Source: an uncultured Lachnospiraceae bacterium | GTDB taxonomy: Bacteria; Bacillota; Clostridia; Lachnospirales; Lachnospiraceae | DNA length: 33,747 nucleotides | Direction: 5' to 3' | Assembly (NCBI GenBank): GCA_902777355.1 | Contig: CACYTU010000045.1 | Span: 1 to 33,747, forward strand | Part shown: piece after piece, positions 31,944-33,747 of the stretch | Numbering within the stretch: position 1 is the stretch's first letter | Layout: every line of letters starts with the position of its first letter | Notes under the pieces: model-generated | Told to the model about the DNA's origin: nothing | The model's input: the letters and a program-made list of their open reading frames with translations, nothing else | Database searches by the model: none | Program-made: the position numbers and the translations under genes

Positions 31944-32080
31944 CCTCGAATTCGAGGCGTTTTTGCGCGATTTTCAGCGCAAAAACCCGAGTGGAACGGA
32001 GTTCGCCCCATTCTCGAAGCGAATTCAGCATGGGCGAACGCAAGTTACAGTCACGCCCTCGATAGGGCGTGACCAGTAAC
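31944..32080. repeat. Cluster of palindromes and hairpins between the MBL hydrolase gene and hemZ
   Basis: Four paired elements lie in 137 bases. The first is a 14-bp palindrome, CCTCGAATTCGAGG (31944-31957). The second is a 10-bp stem, GTTTTTGCGC/GCGCAAAAAC (31959-31986). The third is GTTCGCCCCA/TGGGCGAAC (32001-32039), with AGCGAATTC in the loop. The fourth is a 9-bp stem, TCACGCCCT/AGGGCGTGA, with outer GTTAC/GTAAC (32044-32080). There is no open frame or T-run, so simple termination is unlikely. It could be a repetitive element or a structured hemZ leader. Confidence 0.75.
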
Positions 32081-32125
32081 ATCATAGTTGTTATCCATCG
32101 GCAGATGCGTAAGCACTGTCAGCAC

Positions 32126-32773
32126 TCACGCGCGCACAAACCAGTTGTGCTTCTTTTCATATCCGATCGAGGTCTCATTGCCGTGTCCCGAAAAAACAGC
32201 CGTATCATCGGGAAGTGTATAAAGCTTTGTCCTGATGGAATTGAACAGGGTATCCTGATCGCCGGTGGGCAGGTCGGACCTGCCGATCGAGCCCTCGAAG
32301 AGGGTGTCGCCGCTGATCAGAATATGCCCGTCCTCGATGTAATAGGCACAGCTGCCCTCAGTGTGGCCGGGGGTAAAAATCGTGCGCATAGTGATGCCGG
32401 CAAGGGTCACTTCCTCGCCGTCTTCAAGATAATGGTCGACCTCAACTGTGCAGGGACGGCCGATCGAACCGGACTGATTGAGCTTATGGGACTCGCACAG
32501 GCGCTTCTCATGTATGCAGGCATAAACAGGAGCTCCCGTCCTTTTTTTCAGGGCCTCAAGTCCCATGATGTGATCGAAGTGGGCGTGTGTCAGCATAATA
32601 GCCTTGACTTCAAGTCCCCTTTTGGTCAGTTCCTCATACAGCCTGTCGCCCATATCCGCAGGGTCAAAAACGACAGTTTCACTGCTTCCCTCTCTGTAGA
32701 GGAAGTAAAAATTCGTCTGAACCATGCCGACCACAAAACAGTTGACTTTTATTTCAGCATGCCCCTTATCCAT
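32126..32773 (-). CDS. MBL-fold metallo-hydrolase, glyoxalase II-like
   Basis: A 215-residue metallo-beta-lactamase-fold hydrolase. The metal ligands are HAHFDH (HxHxDH), the His of TPGHTEGSCAYY, the Asp of SGDTLFEGSIGRSDL and the C-terminal His of FSGHGNETSIG. Small proteins of this type in Clostridia are often near rel and hemZ and resemble glyoxalase II, but the substrate is not proven. The start at 32773 (MDKGHAEIKVNCF) has AAAGGA 9 bases upstream; the open frame continues upstream with no family similarity. It lies 112 bases after the rel stop, so it is probably in the same operon. Confidence 0.88.
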   Translation of the reverse strand: MDKGHAEIKVNCFVVGMVQTNFYFLYREGSSETVVFDPADMGDRLYEELTKRGLEVKAIMLTHAHFDHIMGLEALKKRTGAPVYACIHEKRLCESHKLNQSGSIGRPCTVEVDHYLEDGEEVTLAGITMRTIFTPGHTEGSCAYYIEDGHILISGDTLFEGSIGRSDLPTGDQDTLFNSIRTKLYTLPDDTAVFSGHGNETSIGYEKKHNWFVRA

Positions 32774-32885
32774 AAGCGCAAATCCTTTCATTTGAAAATT
32801 CAATTGACGCATCCGACGCCGTAACCCTGTCAGCTGATAGGCGGGCGGGAAATGCAGGACCAGCCTGCGACCTTTACCTGCCGCG

Positions 32886-33747
32886 TCAGCCGTTGGTTCT
32901 CTTGATTGCCTGTACATCCTGGATCGACTGCAGACGGTTCACGATCTCGTGCAGTTCCTGCCGGCTCTTGACCTCAAAACCAAGGGTCAGAGTCGCGATC
33001 CCCTGTCTGCTGGTAGTCGACGTAATCCTCATAATACTAATATCTTTTTCCGAGAAGACCTTTGTCAGTTCGTTGAGCAGTCCGCTCCTGTCCCTGGCGT
33101 AAATCTTGATCTCGGCCATAAATCCTTCTTCTTTGCGGCGCTCGGCTCCTTCCGCCCAGGAGGCCTCGATAAGTCTGTTCAACTCATCTTCGGGGAGATT
33201 GGAGACATTGCTGCAGTCTTTCCGGTGGATGGAGATTCCTCTCCCCCTGGTGATAAATCCCACGATCTCATCTCCCGGGACAGGATTGCAGCACTTGGAG
33301 AAGCGGATCGAGAGACCCTCCGCCCCCTTTATGATCACAGAACCCTCGGCACTCTTGTGACGCGGATGCTGGTTCTCATTCTGGACCTGCTGGATGATCT
33401 CCTCGCTGGTCAGTTGATGTTTGTGATCCTCCGCATGCAGGTCGACAAGCTTGTTGACGATCTGTCCTTCCTTTATGCCGCCGTGGCCGATCGCTGCCAG
33501 AAGAGCTTCCCAGTCGCGGAAGCCGTATTTGCGCAGGACAACATCCACATAGGCCGGTTTGACCAGTTCGTGCATGTGGAGGCCGTGTGTCTTGGCATAG
33601 GCGTAGATCAGCTCACGTCCCTTGATGATATTCTCTTCTTTATTTTCGCGCTTGAACCACTGGTTGATCTTGTTCCTGGTCGAAGCCGCCTTGGCAAAGC
33701 TGAGCCAGTCCAGGCTGGGTCCCTTGGAAGAGGCGCTGGTCATGATC
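32886..33747 (-). CDS. rel: Bifunctional (p)ppGpp synthetase/hydrolase Rel, C-terminal part (runs off the window)
   Basis: Only the last 287 or so codons are present; the gene continues beyond position 33747. The visible part begins just after the TGS region with GPSLDWLSFAKAASTRNKINQWFKRENKEENI. It includes the helical domain (LVKPAYVDVVLRKYGFRDWEALLAAIGHG) and the conserved zinc-finger-like RIS region with FSKCCNPVPGDEIVGFITRGRGISIHRKDC. The ACT domain follows (AEIKIYARDRSGLLNELTKVFSEKDISIMRI). These are the regulatory domains that sense the stalled ribosome; the hydrolase and synthetase domains lie outside the window. The absence of a start codon here is due to the window edge, not a defect. 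It is followed by the MBL hydrolase gene. Confidence 0.95.
   Translation of the reverse strand, partial: IMTSASSKGPSLDWLSFAKAASTRNKINQWFKRENKEENIIKGRELIYAYAKTHGLHMHELVKPAYVDVVLRKYGFRDWEALLAAIGHGGIKEGQIVNKLVDLHAEDHKHQLTSEEIIQQVQNENQHPRHKSAEGSVIIKGAEGLSIRFSKCCNPVPGDEIVGFITRGRGISIHRKDCSNVSNLPEDELNRLIEASWAEGAERRKEEGFMAEIKIYARDRSGLLNELTKVFSEKDISIMRITSTTSRQGIATLTLGFEVKSRQELHEIVNRLQSIQDVQAIKRTNG

Noticed and set aside
1-33747. tRNA or rRNA genes
   Set aside because: No stretch with the T-loop and acceptor pattern of a tRNA, and no rRNA-like sequence, was recognised; a dedicated scan was not possible.

Overview
The window looks like a chromosomal segment of a Gram-positive Clostridia member, most likely Lachnospiraceae. 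This is inferred from the gene set and order (rel, metallo-hydrolase, hemZ, topA, codY, rpsB, tsf, mecA, ligA), strong GGAGG ribosome-binding sites, frequent TTG/GTG starts, a CBS-containing Mn-type pyrophosphatase and a CodY regulator. Most of it is housekeeping. No rRNA, tRNA, CRISPR array, transposase or phage gene was recognised. Most genes are on the minus strand; three small secreted proteins, a peptidase, an esterase and an ATP-grasp enzyme are on the plus strand.

Layout. 1-1.7 kb: a secreted two-module FN3-like protein with its own promoter and terminator, then a YgjP-type metallopeptidase. 1.8-8.9 kb (minus): HAD phosphatase, CBS/DRTGG pyrophosphatase, O-acetylhomoserine sulfhydrylase (metY), proC, a Cof-type HAD hydrolase, truA and a small unknown protein. 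9.2-16.1 kb: a MoxR AAA ATPase, then two more FN3-like secreted proteins on the opposite strand, then a DUF2201/vWA protein and a leucine-rich-repeat protein; the ATPase and vWA protein look like one chaperone-type system interrupted by the FN3 pair. 16.6-18.9 kb (plus): a putative esterase followed by an orphan ATP-grasp ligase. 19.3-33.7 kb (minus): metA, ligA, an RluB/RluF-type pseudouridine synthase, the adaptor mecA, tsf, rpsB, codY, topA, hemZ, an MBL-fold hydrolase and the C-terminal part of rel, which runs off the window.

How the genes fit together. MetA (with an acetyl-CoA-type active-site signature) and MetY make up a direct-sulfhydrylation route to homocysteine. Rel ((p)ppGpp) and CodY (GTP and branched-chain amino acid sensing) are both nutritional regulators. 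RpsB/EF-Ts, TruA and the RluB/F enzyme serve translation. LigA and TopA serve DNA maintenance. MecA links to ClpC proteolysis.

The most unusual feature is the gaps between genes. At least eight hold short tandem repeats, all with different units (14, 16, 24-25, 25, 28, 30 and 40 bp), and two hold large palindromic or multi-hairpin elements. The best candidates for undescribed biology are the ATPase/vWA/LRR system with the embedded FN3 proteins, the esterase/ATP-grasp pair, the palindromic element that carries the metY promoter, and a G-rich 14-bp minisatellite upstream of the rpsB promoter. All calls come from reading the sequence; no database search was run.
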